NCBI GenBank assembly: GCA_902786265.1
Contig: CADACE010000008.1
Span: 62,001 to 126,000, forward strand
DNA length: 64,000 nucleotides
Direction: 5' to 3'
Source: an uncultured Chloroflexota bacterium
Lineage (GTDB): Bacteria; Chloroflexota; Anaerolineae; Anaerolineales; Anaerolineaceae
A model generated the notes under the pieces. The model did no database searches. It saw only the letters and a program-made list of their open reading frames with translations, and was not told the origin of the DNA. The translations under genes and the position numbers were made by a program. Shown in pieces: positions 26,836 to 36,020 of this stretch (positions are counted from its first letter, which is position 1; every line of letters begins with the position of its first letter).

Positions 26836-28002
26836 TTAGTCTAACATCTTTTTGATATTGGAAAGACGATCCAGCGCCTCAATGAGTGTTTCATCTTTCT
26901 TCGCATAATGCAGGCGGATGATACCTTCGCCGCCTTCGCGGAAGAAGGAACTGCCCGGAACCGCAGCTACACCGATCTTCTTGGTCATTTCAACACAGAA
27001 GTCCACATCGCTCTGTCCCGGTTTCATATACGGGCGGATGTCAGCGAGTACGAAATAGGTACCCTGCGGTTCTGTGAAAGGAATTCCGATATTGCGCATA
27101 CCGCCGCAGAAAATGTCCTTCATATGAGCATAATGTGCCTGGAATTCAACATAATAGCTATCAGGGAAGCGCAGCCCGACGCAGGCAGCTTCCATGAGCG
27201 GGGACGCTGCACCGACTGTATTGAAGTCATGATACTGTTTAATGCGTGTCATGATCGGTTCCGGAGCGATTGCATAACCCAGACGCCAGCCGGTAATGGA
27301 ATAGGTCTTGGAAAGGCTGGAGCAGGAAACTGTCCGTTCATACATTCCCGGAAGGCTTGCCATATAAATATGTTTGTTGTCATCGTAAACGATATGTTCA
27401 TAGGGTTCGTCCATGATGGCATAGACATCATATTTCTTGCACAAGTCAGCAATGAAGGTCAGCTCTTCCATCGTGAATACTTTACCGGAAGGGTTAGACG
27501 GATTGCAGATCAAAATAGCCTTCGGATCCTGTTTGAAAGCGTCTTCCAGAACAGCCGGATCGAAATGATAAGTCGGCGGGATCAACGGGACAAAAATCGG
27601 TTCGCAGTCGGCGAAAATGGTCTGAGCCTTATAGTTTTCAAAATACGGTGAGAAGATGATGATCTTGTCTCCGGGATTGGTGAGTGCGAAAATCGTATCC
27701 ACCATAGCTTCTGTGGAACCGATCGTCACGACAACTTCCTTATCCGGATCGAATTTCATACCCATGAAATGACCGCATTTGTCGCACAGAGCCTGACGGA
27801 AATTCGGTGCGCCCATGGTGATAGGATACTGATGAGGGCCAAGTGCGCTGACTTCCTTCAAGCGATCGGTCATTTCTTTCGGGGGATCAAAATCCGGGAA
27901 ACCCTGTGAGAGATTAATCGCGTTATTAGCGATAGAGATTCTGGTCATACGTCGGATAATAGAATCCGTGAATAAGGCATTCCGCCTGCTCATTTCTTTC
28001 AT
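26836..28002 (-). CDS. PLP-dependent aminotransferase, class I/II
   Basis: A 388-residue fold-type I aminotransferase. The PLP lysine is in SSLSKTYSITGWRLGYA; CNPSNPSGK and the C-terminal RLHYAKKDE arginine region are typical of aspartate/aromatic aminotransferases. The likely reaction is arylpyruvate + amino donor to aromatic amino acid, or the reverse. ATG 28002 has GAGG upstream; a TTG at 28023 abuts the previous stop and is less likely. It is the last gene of the T-box operon, which places it at the end of the arylacetate/arylpyruvate pathway. Confidence 0.88.
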   Translation of the reverse strand: MKEMSRRNALFTDSIIRRMTRISIANNAINLSQGFPDFDPPKEMTDRLKEVSALGPHQYPITMGAPNFRQALCDKCGHFMGMKFDPDKEVVVTIGSTEAMVDTIFALTNPGDKIIIFSPYFENYKAQTIFADCEPIFVPLIPPTYHFDPAVLEDAFKQDPKAILICNPSNPSGKVFTMEELTFIADLCKKYDVYAIMDEPYEHIVYDDNKHIYMASLPGMYERTVSCSSLSKTYSITGWRLGYAIAPEPIMTRIKQYHDFNTVGAASPLMEAACVGLRFPDSYYVEFQAHYAHMKDIFCGGMRNIGIPFTEPQGTYFVLADIRPYMKPGQSDVDFCVEMTKKIGVAAVPGSSFFREGGEGIIRLHYAKKDETLIEALDRLSNIKKMLD

Positions 28003-28023
28003 CTGATTTCTTACCTCTTTCAA

Positions 28024-28458
28024 TTAGGAATTAATACCAAGTTCCGTACAGTCCGCAGTGTGAATGCCATCCTGCTCCAGAACATTTCTTACTTCGTCAA
28101 TATCATCTACGCGCAATATCATATACGCAAGGCCATTGGGCTGTCCGAATATGGAATACATATATTCCACATCAAATTTTTCCTGCGCAAGGATACGCAG
28201 CAGATGAGCCAATCCGCCGGGACGGTCGGGAACACTTACACCGAGGACGGCTGTAGAATTTACAATGAAACCATGTTCCCGAAGAATTTTCAACGCTTTT
28301 TCGGAATCACTGGTGATCACACGCATAATGCCGTAATCAGAAGATTCAGCTATATTGATAGCGCGCAAATCAATATCATTATCCGCCAGCAGATTGGTCA
28401 CTTCAGAGAGCTTCCCCGCCTGATTTTCAAGAAAAACTGAGACCTGATGAATATCCAT
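28024..28458 (-). CDS. Tandem ACT-domain protein
   Basis: A 144-residue protein made of two ACT domains: QVSVFLENQAGKLSEVTNLL opens the first and LGVSVPDRPGGLAHLLRIL the second. ACT domains bind amino acids and regulate partners. Here the likely ligand is an aromatic amino acid and the likely target an enzyme of the same operon. ATG 28458 is fixed by GGAGG at about 28463-28467. Similar free-standing ACT proteins are often found next to PaaK and Ior genes in anaerobes. Confidence 0.88.
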   Translation of the reverse strand: MDIHQVSVFLENQAGKLSEVTNLLADNDIDLRAINIAESSDYGIMRVITSDSEKALKILREHGFIVNSTAVLGVSVPDRPGGLAHLLRILAQEKFDVEYMYSIFGQPNGLAYMILRVDDIDEVRNVLEQDGIHTADCTELGINS

Positions 28459-28469
28459 ACAACCTCCAA

Positions 28470-29768
28470 TCAAATCTTACGTTTATCAATAACACGGACA
28501 GCCTTGCCTTCACTGCGTGTAATGGACTTCGGCGCAACAAGGCGGACCTTCGCATAAATCCCGAGCATTGTTTTGAGTGAACCGATCAGCTGTTTTTCGA
28601 TCTCATTGATCTTACCCAGATTATCCGAGAACAATTCCGGTGTCATTTCCACCTGGACTTCCAGTGTATCACTGTTATTGACACGATCCACAATGATCTG
28701 GTAGTTTGCCGGGAATCCTTCATCGATCAGGACAGATTCGATCTGGGACGGGAAGACGTTCACGCCCTTAATGATCAGCATATCATCGGAGCGTCCCATG
28801 GGTTTCGCCATTTTAACGAATGTCCGTCCGCAGGAACACTTTTCACGATGCAGAACGCAGATGTCATGTGTCCGATAACGAAGCATCGGGAACCCTTTCT
28901 TGTCCAGAGATGTGAACACCAGTTCTCCGACTGTACCTTCCGGCAGCACTTCTTCCGTATCCGGGTCAATGATTTCCGCGATAAAGTGGTCTTCATTGAT
29001 ATGCATACCGTGCTGTTCTTCACATTCATATGCCACACCGGGACCGGTGAGTTCTGTCAGGCCATAAATATCATATGCCTTAATTCCCAGTGACTTTTCA
29101 ATGTCACGGCGCATTTCTTCACTCCAGGCTTCCGCGCCGAAGATACCGGCTTTCAGATGGATCTTATCACGCAGTCCGGCTTCTTTAATAGATTCGCCAA
29201 GGTAAGCCGCATAAGAAGGCGTACAACAGAGGATCGTTGATCCCAGATCGACCATGAACTGAAGCTGTCTTTCGGTATTTCCTGAAGACATCGGCAGCGT
29301 CATGCAGCCAACCTTATGGGAACCGTCATTAATGCCAAAACCGCCTGTGAACAAACCATACCCATAACTGATCTGAACCACATCGGTTTTATCGCCGCCT
29401 GCGGCAACGATAGCGCGGGCTGTGCAGTCGGACCACAGATCCAGATCTTCCTGTGTATAAAAGGCGATGACACGTTTTCCGGTCGTTCCGGAAGTGGAAT
29501 GAATACGAACGATTTCCTCACGGGAGCATCCCATCAAACCATAGGGATAAGCTTCTTTCAGATCAGCTTTCGACAGAAAAGGCAGCTTGTGAAGGTCGTC
29601 AACGCCATGGATATCCTCAGGCTTTACACCTTTGGCTTCCATTTTGGCACGATAGTATGGAACATTATTCCATACATGCCAAACCTGCTTCACCAGCTTT
29701 TCATCCTGGATCTTTCTAAGCTCCGCAGGATCGGCACATTCAATTTCGGGTTGAAAATATTTGGTCAT
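28470..29768 (-). CDS. paaK: Phenylacetate--CoA ligase (PaaK-type, AMP-forming)
   Basis: A 432-residue PaaK-type adenylate-forming ligase. ATP-binding motifs are HSTSGTTGKR and YGLTELTGPG; the C-terminal hinge GRSDDMLIIKGVNVFPSQIE is diagnostic. A CxCG pair in REKCSCGRTF is common in anaerobe versions. It activates an arylacetate (phenylacetate, 4-hydroxyphenylacetate or indoleacetate) to the CoA thioester. An AGGAG lies 14 bases before ATG 29768, an unusually long U-rich spacing. It sits between iorB and the ACT gene. Confidence 0.92.
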   Translation of the reverse strand: MTKYFQPEIECADPAELRKIQDEKLVKQVWHVWNNVPYYRAKMEAKGVKPEDIHGVDDLHKLPFLSKADLKEAYPYGLMGCSREEIVRIHSTSGTTGKRVIAFYTQEDLDLWSDCTARAIVAAGGDKTDVVQISYGYGLFTGGFGINDGSHKVGCMTLPMSSGNTERQLQFMVDLGSTILCCTPSYAAYLGESIKEAGLRDKIHLKAGIFGAEAWSEEMRRDIEKSLGIKAYDIYGLTELTGPGVAYECEEQHGMHINEDHFIAEIIDPDTEEVLPEGTVGELVFTSLDKKGFPMLRYRTHDICVLHREKCSCGRTFVKMAKPMGRSDDMLIIKGVNVFPSQIESVLIDEGFPANYQIIVDRVNNSDTLEVQVEMTPELFSDNLGKINEIEKQLIGSLKTMLGIYAKVRLVAPKSITRSEGKAVRVIDKRKI

Positions 29769-29785
29769 AAAAATAAAAATAACTC

Positions 29786-30364
29786 CTAAGCGATCCGTCC
29801 CAAATGGAACGCTTTTTTATTCATTTCCAGGAATTTTTCCGGTACGCTCTGTTCGATTGCCGTCATCCATTCTTCTTCTGTGAAATCTCGGAAATAATTT
29901 GACAATCTTCCCAGCAGCACCAGGTTCACCGCTCTGGAAGAACCGGCTTCCTGAGCAAGTGAAAGAGCATCCAACGCATCAACCTTCAACCCCAATGTTT
30001 TCAGTTTTCCCAAAAGGTCTTCCGGATAATTCACAGCACCGGTTATCACCGGCATCGGATTAATTTGCTGTGTATTGGTAATCAGTGTACCGACATCCGG
30101 GCGCAGCCATTCCGCGGCACGTGCCGCTTCCAGCAGTTCAAAGGAAAGAATAAAATCTGCTTCACCTTTATCAATGATCGGCGAATAGACCTTTTCCCCA
30201 TAACGGACATATGTCACGACGGACCCGCCGCGCTGACTCATTCCGTGAACTTCGCTCACTTTGATATCATAATTTCTGGTCAGCAAAAGACGTCCGAGGA
30301 GTTTGCTCGCAAGCAGAGTACCCTGCCCGCCGACACCAACGATCATGATGTTTTTCGTTTCCAT
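29786..30364 (-). CDS. iorB: Indolepyruvate:ferredoxin oxidoreductase, beta subunit
   Basis: A 192-residue gamma-type pyruvate:ferredoxin oxidoreductase domain. IMIVGVGGQGTLLASKLLG and SEVHGMSQRGGSVVTYVRYG are its signature. Together with IorA it interconverts aryl-pyruvates and aryl-acetyl-CoA + CO2 with ferredoxin. GAGGAG precedes ATG 30364. It lies 13 bases after iorA. Confidence 0.95.
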   Translation of the reverse strand: METKNIMIVGVGGQGTLLASKLLGRLLLTRNYDIKVSEVHGMSQRGGSVVTYVRYGEKVYSPIIDKGEADFILSFELLEAARAAEWLRPDVGTLITNTQQINPMPVITGAVNYPEDLLGKLKTLGLKVDALDALSLAQEAGSSRAVNLVLLGRLSNYFRDFTEEEWMTAIEQSVPEKFLEMNKKAFHLGRIA

Positions 30365-30377
30365 GAGTCTTCTCCTC

Positions 30378-32105
30378 TCAGCCTATTGCGTTTACTTTGC
30401 ACAATTGTGTACAGACTCGGCAGCCTGTGCATAAAGTGTTATCGATGATCGCTTTCCCGTCTTTCATACTGATCGCGGGACACCCAACCTTCATACAGGA
30501 CTTGCAGCCGACACATTTATCCCGGTTGACCGCTATCGGTCCCGGATGCTTGACGTATTTCAGAAGAGCGCAGGGCCGTCGTGAGATGATCACGGAAGCA
30601 CATTCCTTAGCCAGTTCCTCTTTGATCACGTCTTCACATTCCTTCAGGTTATAAGGATCGATCACGCGGATGCTCTGGATCCCGATGGATTCACAAAGCT
30701 TTTCCAGGTTGATCTTTCCGGCAGGGTCGCCCTTCAGATTAATACCGGTAGTCGGATTTTGCTGATGTCCGGTCATACCTGTAATGGAATTATCCAGAAT
30801 GATCACCGTTGAATTGGATTCGTTATAGGCGATATTGATCAAACCGGTAACACCTGAATGCATAAAAGTAGAGTCACCGATAACAGCAACTGTCTTTCCT
30901 GCATTGGCCTCATTGCTTGCCTTGTTATAGCCATGAATTCCGGAAACCGACGCGCCCATGCAGATCGTTGTGTCGATTGCGGAAAGCGGAGCGGCAGCGC
31001 CCAGCGTATAACATCCGATATCGCCGAGAACAGTCAGATTCAGCTTTTTGAGTGTATAAAACAATCCCCGATGCGGGCAGCCTGCGCACATCACAGGCGG
31101 CCTTGCGGGAAGGGATTCGTCAAGTTTCTTCCCTGCATGCTTTGGCTGACCGAGTTTCTCGGCTACCAGATTCTGACTGAATTCGTCGATCAGAGGGAAA
31201 ACTTCCTTACCGCAGACTTCAAGTCCCAAAGAGCGGCAATGCGTTTCAATGATCCCGTCAAGCTCCTCAACGACCACCAGCTTTTCAACAGAAGCCGCGA
31301 AATCACGAATCTTCTGTTCCGGAAGAGGATTGATCATTCCAAGTTTCAGGACCGGGAAACGGTCGCCGCAGACTTCCTTCACATATTGATAGGATGTAGA
31401 AGAAGTTATGATGCCCATGCTGTGATCGCTGCCATTTTCAACACGATTCACCCATGAATTCTCGGCAAATTCCACAAGCCTGCGGGTACGTTCTTCCACG
31501 ATCGGGTGGCGTTTCTTTGCCATTCCCGGCATCATGACCCACTTCATGACATTTTTTTCATAAGGTTTGCGCGCGATTTCAGCTCTTTCGCCTAATTCCA
31601 CAACACTCTGGGAATGTGCTACACGGGTGCACATCTTCATCAGGACGGGTGTATCATATTCTTCCGAGAGCTCATAAGCGAGCCTGGTAAATTCAAGCCC
31701 TTCAGAGGAATCAGAAGGTTCAAACATCGGCAGTTTTGCGGCAATGGCATAGTGCCGGGAATCCTGTTCGTTCTGGGAAGAATGCATTCCGGCGTCATCA
31801 GCGACAGCGATGATCATACCGGCATTGACACCGGTATAAGAAAGCGTAAATAACGGATCTGCAGCAACATTTAAACCGACATGCTTCATACCGCAGAAGC
31901 TTCGTGTTCCCGAAAGACTGGCGCCAAAGGCAGCTTCCATGGCAACTTTTTCATTCGGAGCCCATTCTGCGTAAATTTCATCATATTTCGCAGCTGCCTC
32001 AGTAATTTCCGTACTTGGAGTTCCCGGATACGAAGAAACAAATCCGCAGCCTGCCTCATAAAGACCACGGGCAACGGCTTCATTTCCCAATAACAATTTT
32101 TTCAT
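30378..32105 (-). CDS. iorA: Indolepyruvate:ferredoxin oxidoreductase, alpha subunit
   Basis: A 575-residue fusion of the alpha and beta parts of a 2-oxoacid:ferredoxin oxidoreductase. It has SYPGTPSTEI near the N-terminus, the TPP-binding GDIGCYTLG and GDSTFMHSG in the second half, and a two-cluster ferredoxin tail (CVGCKSCMKVGCP and CTGCRVCTQLC). Substrates of this class are aryl pyruvates. ATG 32105 is chosen because GAGGAA stands eight bases upstream; a longer in-frame start adds twelve residues without family sequence. Confidence 0.95.
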   Translation of the reverse strand: MKKLLLGNEAVARGLYEAGCGFVSSYPGTPSTEITEAAAKYDEIYAEWAPNEKVAMEAAFGASLSGTRSFCGMKHVGLNVAADPLFTLSYTGVNAGMIIAVADDAGMHSSQNEQDSRHYAIAAKLPMFEPSDSSEGLEFTRLAYELSEEYDTPVLMKMCTRVAHSQSVVELGERAEIARKPYEKNVMKWVMMPGMAKKRHPIVEERTRRLVEFAENSWVNRVENGSDHSMGIITSSTSYQYVKEVCGDRFPVLKLGMINPLPEQKIRDFAASVEKLVVVEELDGIIETHCRSLGLEVCGKEVFPLIDEFSQNLVAEKLGQPKHAGKKLDESLPARPPVMCAGCPHRGLFYTLKKLNLTVLGDIGCYTLGAAAPLSAIDTTICMGASVSGIHGYNKASNEANAGKTVAVIGDSTFMHSGVTGLINIAYNESNSTVIILDNSITGMTGHQQNPTTGINLKGDPAGKINLEKLCESIGIQSIRVIDPYNLKECEDVIKEELAKECASVIISRRPCALLKYVKHPGPIAVNRDKCVGCKSCMKVGCPAISMKDGKAIIDNTLCTGCRVCTQLCKVNAIG

Positions 32106-32142
32106 CGAATTTCCTCTTTTCAATAAACCGAAAAGCTTCATC

Positions 32143-33780
32143 TCAGCTGTTGATCTGGACTTCTACCAACCGACCTTTACAGTACTTTTCTCTCAATGCG
32201 GGTTTTTCAATTTTCCCCGTTGGATTGCGGGGTACTTTATCGAATATAATTTTACGCGGTCTTTTATATCGTGGGAGGTCAAGGCAGAAATTTGTGATTT
32301 CTTCTTCGGTACCTTCCATATCCGGTTTGATTTCAATGATAGCCGCAGCAATTTCCCCAAGACGATGGTCCGGAAGGCCGATGACTGCTACATCCTTGAT
32401 CTTATCAAAGGCTCTCAGGAAATCTTCGATCTGAACCGGGTAGAGGTTTTCACCGCCGGTGATGATAACATCCTTTTTGCGGTCGACAAGATAGATAAAC
32501 CCATCTTCATCCACTTTTGCCATATCTCCTGTATAAAGCCAGCCGTCTTTCAAAATTTCGTCTGTCGCTTCAGGATTCTTATAATAGCAATCCATGACAC
32601 CCGGACCATGAACGGCCAGTTCTCCGACTTCGTCACCCTGAACTTCTTCACCTTTTCCGTTGACAACTTTTGCTTCCCACAGGTAACCGGGTTTGCCGAT
32701 GGCGCCGACCTTATGAATGTTTTCCACGCCCAAATGCACGCAGCCGGGGCCAAGAGATTCGGAAAGACCGTAATTTGTATCATACTGATGATGCGGGAAG
32801 ACCTTTTTCCATCTGTTGATAAGGCTGGGAGGTACAGGCTGGGCACCAATGTGCATCAACCGCCATTGTTCAAGCATATAATGATTGAGGTCTACATCAC
32901 CGCGGTCAATTGCGTCAAGGATATCCTGTGCCCAGGGAACCAGAAGCCAGACAATGGTGCATTTCTCTTCTGTAACAGCCCGCAGGATCCATTTCGGTTT
33001 ATTGCCCCGCAGCAAAACAGCTTTACTTCCTGCTATCAGGCTCCCAAACCAGTGCATTTTGGCGCCGGTATGGTAAAGCGGCGGAATACAAAGGAAAACG
33101 TCATCCCTGTTTTGCCCATGATGTTTCTGCTCGGTCATGCAGGAACAAACCAGTGCTTTATGACGATGAAGGATCGCTTTTGGGAATCCTGTTGTTCCGG
33201 AAGAAAAATAAATAGCGGCAAAATCATTTTCATCCAATGCTACCGGAGGAAGCTGGGTTGAGCAGAAACCCATCAGATGAATACAATCCTCCGTATAATC
33301 AGGTCCGTTTTTCCCCACAAAAAACAGCGTTTTTGTCTTTGGAATATCATTTTTAATCTCATTCATCCGGCTGACAAATTCCGGACCGAAAACAAGAATT
33401 TCAACATCGGCAAGGTCCAGACAATATTGAATTTCATCAGAAGAATACCGGAAATTCATCGGAACAGCCAGACAGCCTGCTTTCAGGATCCCGAAGTATA
33501 TTGGCAGATATTCCAGACAGTTCATCATCAGAATTCCAACCTTTGTCCCTCGCTTTGTTCCGCGGCTCAGGAGCAGATTCGCGAACCGGTTTGCGCGTCT
33601 GTCGAATTCCTGCCACGAAATTTCCCTTCGATAAGGGGCATCCGGACTTGCGGCTTCCACCAGATTCGCTTCACGCCAGGTTGTAACATGGTCGCGGTCT
33701 TCAGAAGGGTTGATTTCGACTAGGGCTGTTTCACTGCCATATAGTCTTGCGTTTCTTTCGAGAAAATCCGTAATTACCAT
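32143..33780 (-). CDS. AMP-dependent acyl-CoA synthetase
   Basis: A 545-residue ANL-superfamily ligase, first gene of the T-box operon. Motifs: YFSSGTTGFPKA (P-loop-like), YGLSESLG, YTGDMAKVDEDGFIYLVDRKKD and the C-terminal lysine in NPTGKIEKPALR. It resembles medium-chain or aromatic acyl-CoA synthetases more than PaaK, so the operon holds two different acid-activating enzymes. ATG 33780 has AGGAG eight bases upstream; the extra frame to 33858 runs into the T-box terminator and is not coding. Confidence 0.9.
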   Translation of the reverse strand: MVITDFLERNARLYGSETALVEINPSEDRDHVTTWREANLVEAASPDAPYRREISWQEFDRRANRFANLLLSRGTKRGTKVGILMMNCLEYLPIYFGILKAGCLAVPMNFRYSSDEIQYCLDLADVEILVFGPEFVSRMNEIKNDIPKTKTLFFVGKNGPDYTEDCIHLMGFCSTQLPPVALDENDFAAIYFSSGTTGFPKAILHRHKALVCSCMTEQKHHGQNRDDVFLCIPPLYHTGAKMHWFGSLIAGSKAVLLRGNKPKWILRAVTEEKCTIVWLLVPWAQDILDAIDRGDVDLNHYMLEQWRLMHIGAQPVPPSLINRWKKVFPHHQYDTNYGLSESLGPGCVHLGVENIHKVGAIGKPGYLWEAKVVNGKGEEVQGDEVGELAVHGPGVMDCYYKNPEATDEILKDGWLYTGDMAKVDEDGFIYLVDRKKDVIITGGENLYPVQIEDFLRAFDKIKDVAVIGLPDHRLGEIAAAIIEIKPDMEGTEEEITNFCLDLPRYKRPRKIIFDKVPRNPTGKIEKPALREKYCKGRLVEVQINS

Positions 33781-33798
33781 AATATTCTCCTTATTTAT

Positions 33799-33832
33799 AA
33801 AAAAATCCTCTGATCGAAATATCATCAGAGGA
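33799..33832 (-). terminator. T-box intrinsic terminator
   Basis: TCCTCTGAT and its complement form a nine-base stem with a nine-base loop, and a U7 tract follows on the minus strand (33799-33805). It ends about 20 bases before the first start codon and competes with the T-box antiterminator. Confidence 0.93.
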
Positions 33833-34066
33833 CGAGAGTTCCCGTGGTACCACCTCAATTCACCGTCAATTCACATTTACGGCCTCAGCGGGATAATTTA
33901 TCCCATTCGCTATAACGGGCGATCCCGGCGGGGCTTACTTTTGTATAACAGGTTCAGCCGGCTGCTCCGGAAGGTAATTCACATATGGCAGGCACCGGCT
34001 CGCACCTTCCGCCGGCTCTCTGAAGCTCTTTTCCCATAATGCTACTGAATTTCCATCATCGCAATT
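33799..34066 (-). ncRNA. T-box riboswitch leader (Tyr specifier likely)
   Basis: On the minus strand this is a complete T-box. Stem I opens with an AGUA loop strand, a helix pairing about 34038-34046 with 33983-33990, then GAA and the specifier. In the usual register (GAA plus one base) the specifier is UAC at 33974-33976, tyrosine; UUA or AUU would need a shifted register. The conserved T-box TGGTACCACGG is at 33842-33852; its UGGU bulge suits a tRNA ending ACCA. The terminator pairs 33806-33814 with 33824-33832, followed by seven U. Uncharged tRNA should therefore switch the operon on. Confidence 0.96.
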
Positions 34067-34072
34067 AGAAAA

Positions 34073-34102
34073 ATTTTAATCCACCGATGATAAATCTGTC
34101 AA
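34073..34102 (-). promoter_or_regulatory. Promoter of the T-box operon
   Basis: A consensus TTGACA (34097-34102) and TAAAAT (34073-34078), minus strand, 18 bases apart, directly before the T-box Stem I. Confidence 0.8.
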
Positions 34103-34150
34103 CAAATTCAAAAAATAATGACAATAAACGTTATGCCTTTTAATAACAGG

Positions 34151-34177
34151 CAGCCGAAATCCTCCGGATCCCGGCTG
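34151..34177 (-). terminator. Hairpin after the unknown gene at 34191
   Basis: CAGCCG (34151-34156) pairs with CGGCTG (34172-34177), with a smaller ATCC/GGAT stem inside. The following minus-strand tract is U-rich but interrupted. Confidence 0.45.
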
Positions 34178-34190
34178 TTTTGGGCTTGAT

Positions 34191-35204
34191 TTATTGATTT
34201 TTTCGTTCCGGTATTCTGTTATAGTATGGGATCTCGTCCTCATCTTCGGTCCGGTGCCGGAATACTCCCGGTTCCATATCCGCCAGATTCTGCTGATACA
34301 GCCGGACCTGATATTCCGCTTCCCAGCTTCCCGGTATCCAGACGTCCCGCGGGTTTTCGTGCTTCACGTATTTCCAGGTCACCCGCTCACCTCCGACAAA
34401 TCCCATGTCCACTTCCCGCCTGTCCGGATGCCAGACCACCGATTTGTCATCGATGAGCCCGTCCTCCGAAACATATCCTTCCGGTACCACGAACTCCCCG
34501 AGCTCCCGGTCATAGACCAGCTCCTCAACCGGCATTTCCATCACCCGGTTGATCGGCTCCGGCCAGTCCGGGACACGTTCACCCGGCGGTATGGGTTTGG
34601 GCGGATACAAATAGGACGGGCGATAGGTACACCCTTCCGGGAGGGCCTTCCGCATTTTTTCCGCTTCCCGCGCCGCTTCGATTTCATCCTGATTGTCCGG
34701 GGAGTCAAAGTTCTTCCCGCTCTCGTAATAACGGATATAGAGCGACTGTGAATTGGTGCATACCTGCACGTCATGGATGCAGTCCAGGATGATCTTCCGC
34801 ATCTCTTTCCGGATCGTTTCGTTCTCCGGTTCTTTTTTGAGCAGCAGATCACAGTGGATCTTCATGTTTTTCTTGCGCAGGTCGCTGTCCTTTGTGATCA
34901 TATCCATGATCTTTTTGGAATATTTCCGGTCCTCATCAGTCGCTCCGACGGTACGGAAAAGACCTATCGCGCAGCGGAACAGTACTTTGGCGGAATCCGC
35001 CCAGTCCCTGTTGCACATTTCGATTTTACGGTCCGCCAGACCGGTTTGGAAAAAACGCTCTTTATCTTTGAGGTATACCTCCCGCGCGTCTTCGATATTG
35101 TCGCGGTAGGTCCCGAATTTGGTAACATGCGCGGGGATGCCGTCTTCCGGTGTACATACCCGGATCCGGTCGCCGTTGATATTTTTCAAATCATTCCCGT
35201 TCAT
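34191..35204 (-). CDS. Protein of unknown function
   Basis: A 337-residue soluble-looking protein I do not recognise. The first 165 residues are charged and helical with scattered cysteines. A proline-rich stretch (YPPKPIPPGERVPDWPEP) separates them from a more beta-like, acidic C-terminal part. No signal peptide or membrane segment is seen. GGAG lies close before ATG 35204. Its coding DNA looks more GC-rich than the neighbours. It shares its far-upstream module and a leader motif with the unknown gene at 8703, though the two proteins show no obvious likeness. Confidence 0.65.
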   Translation of the reverse strand: MNGNDLKNINGDRIRVCTPEDGIPAHVTKFGTYRDNIEDAREVYLKDKERFFQTGLADRKIEMCNRDWADSAKVLFRCAIGLFRTVGATDEDRKYSKKIMDMITKDSDLRKKNMKIHCDLLLKKEPENETIRKEMRKIILDCIHDVQVCTNSQSLYIRYYESGKNFDSPDNQDEIEAAREAEKMRKALPEGCTYRPSYLYPPKPIPPGERVPDWPEPINRVMEMPVEELVYDRELGEFVVPEGYVSEDGLIDDKSVVWHPDRREVDMGFVGGERVTWKYVKHENPRDVWIPGSWEAEYQVRLYQQNLADMEPGVFRHRTEDEDEIPYYNRIPERKNQ

Positions 35205-36020
35205 GTCGCTCCATATTTCAGTGTGAAGTGTGAAGAGTTCAGAGTGAAGTTAAAACTCCAGCATCCTACTTCCTGCTTCCTGTTTCTTATTTACTCTGAG
35301 TATATATCGGGAATTAAAAAAAGAAAACCGGCAATGTTGTCCCTTGACTTTTTCAGAATTTGTGGTAACGAAATAGAACAAAGAACGCCCCGACCATCTG
35401 CCTTTCATTCTCGGTACAAAATTGTGGAAATATAATGTTTCGCATCTGCGCGGAATTTAGCGGAAATCTGCAGAAAGATGGCTTTTGTATATAAACTGTT
35501 CTGTGGGCATATTCCGGAGTTCATTAATGATACGGTCCGTATTCGGAGGGCTTTCGAAAGTGGGTCCCATACCCCCGGTGATCATTAACTCTGAAAAATC
35601 TTAGTGTGGCATTGATCCAAGTACTAACTTTTCAATGAGTGAACAATATAACGGTTGCTTGGGAATATAAGTTGAGGACAAGTTTGCAGATATGACGACG
35701 CCCTTGTTTCTTTTACGTTGTGTCAATGTCGGTATCAATATTACCGACTTCGATTTTTTATACATTGGATAGATTCCGGATATGTGGAATGAAAAAGGAA
35801 ACTATTCCGAGTCTTACGATTTTCCAGCAGTACAGGATATTTCGATTTGTTTTAAAATTTTATATCTTCTAATGTGCTATACTTGTCCTCAACAAATCGG
35901 AATTTGTGAAAGTAGTAGATTTCAACTATATAGAAGCAATGACATTTCCGGGGATGAACAATGGCACCAGTAAGAAGAAAAATCGAATGATGATACAGCA
36001 TTATAGAAAAAGGAAAACAG
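35205..36020. other. Long intergenic region with regulatory module
   Basis: No reliable gene. The left part is the leader of the minus-strand gene, with TTCACACTTCACACT-type repeats (complement at about 35221-35245) and the conserved module at 35318-35379. A small hairpin, GTCGGTA/TACCGAC at 35728-35748 followed by a T-run, may be a plus-strand terminator. Short reading frames at 35782-35973 and 35906-36133 have no ribosome site or family likeness. Confidence 0.5.
35318..35379 (-). promoter_or_regulatory. Conserved upstream module, copy B
   Basis: This is the near-identical, oppositely oriented partner of 8459-8521. The GTC-N4-GAC dyad is kept, the outer T is not. It stands about 115 bases before the start of the unknown minus-strand gene. 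Confidence 0.65.
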
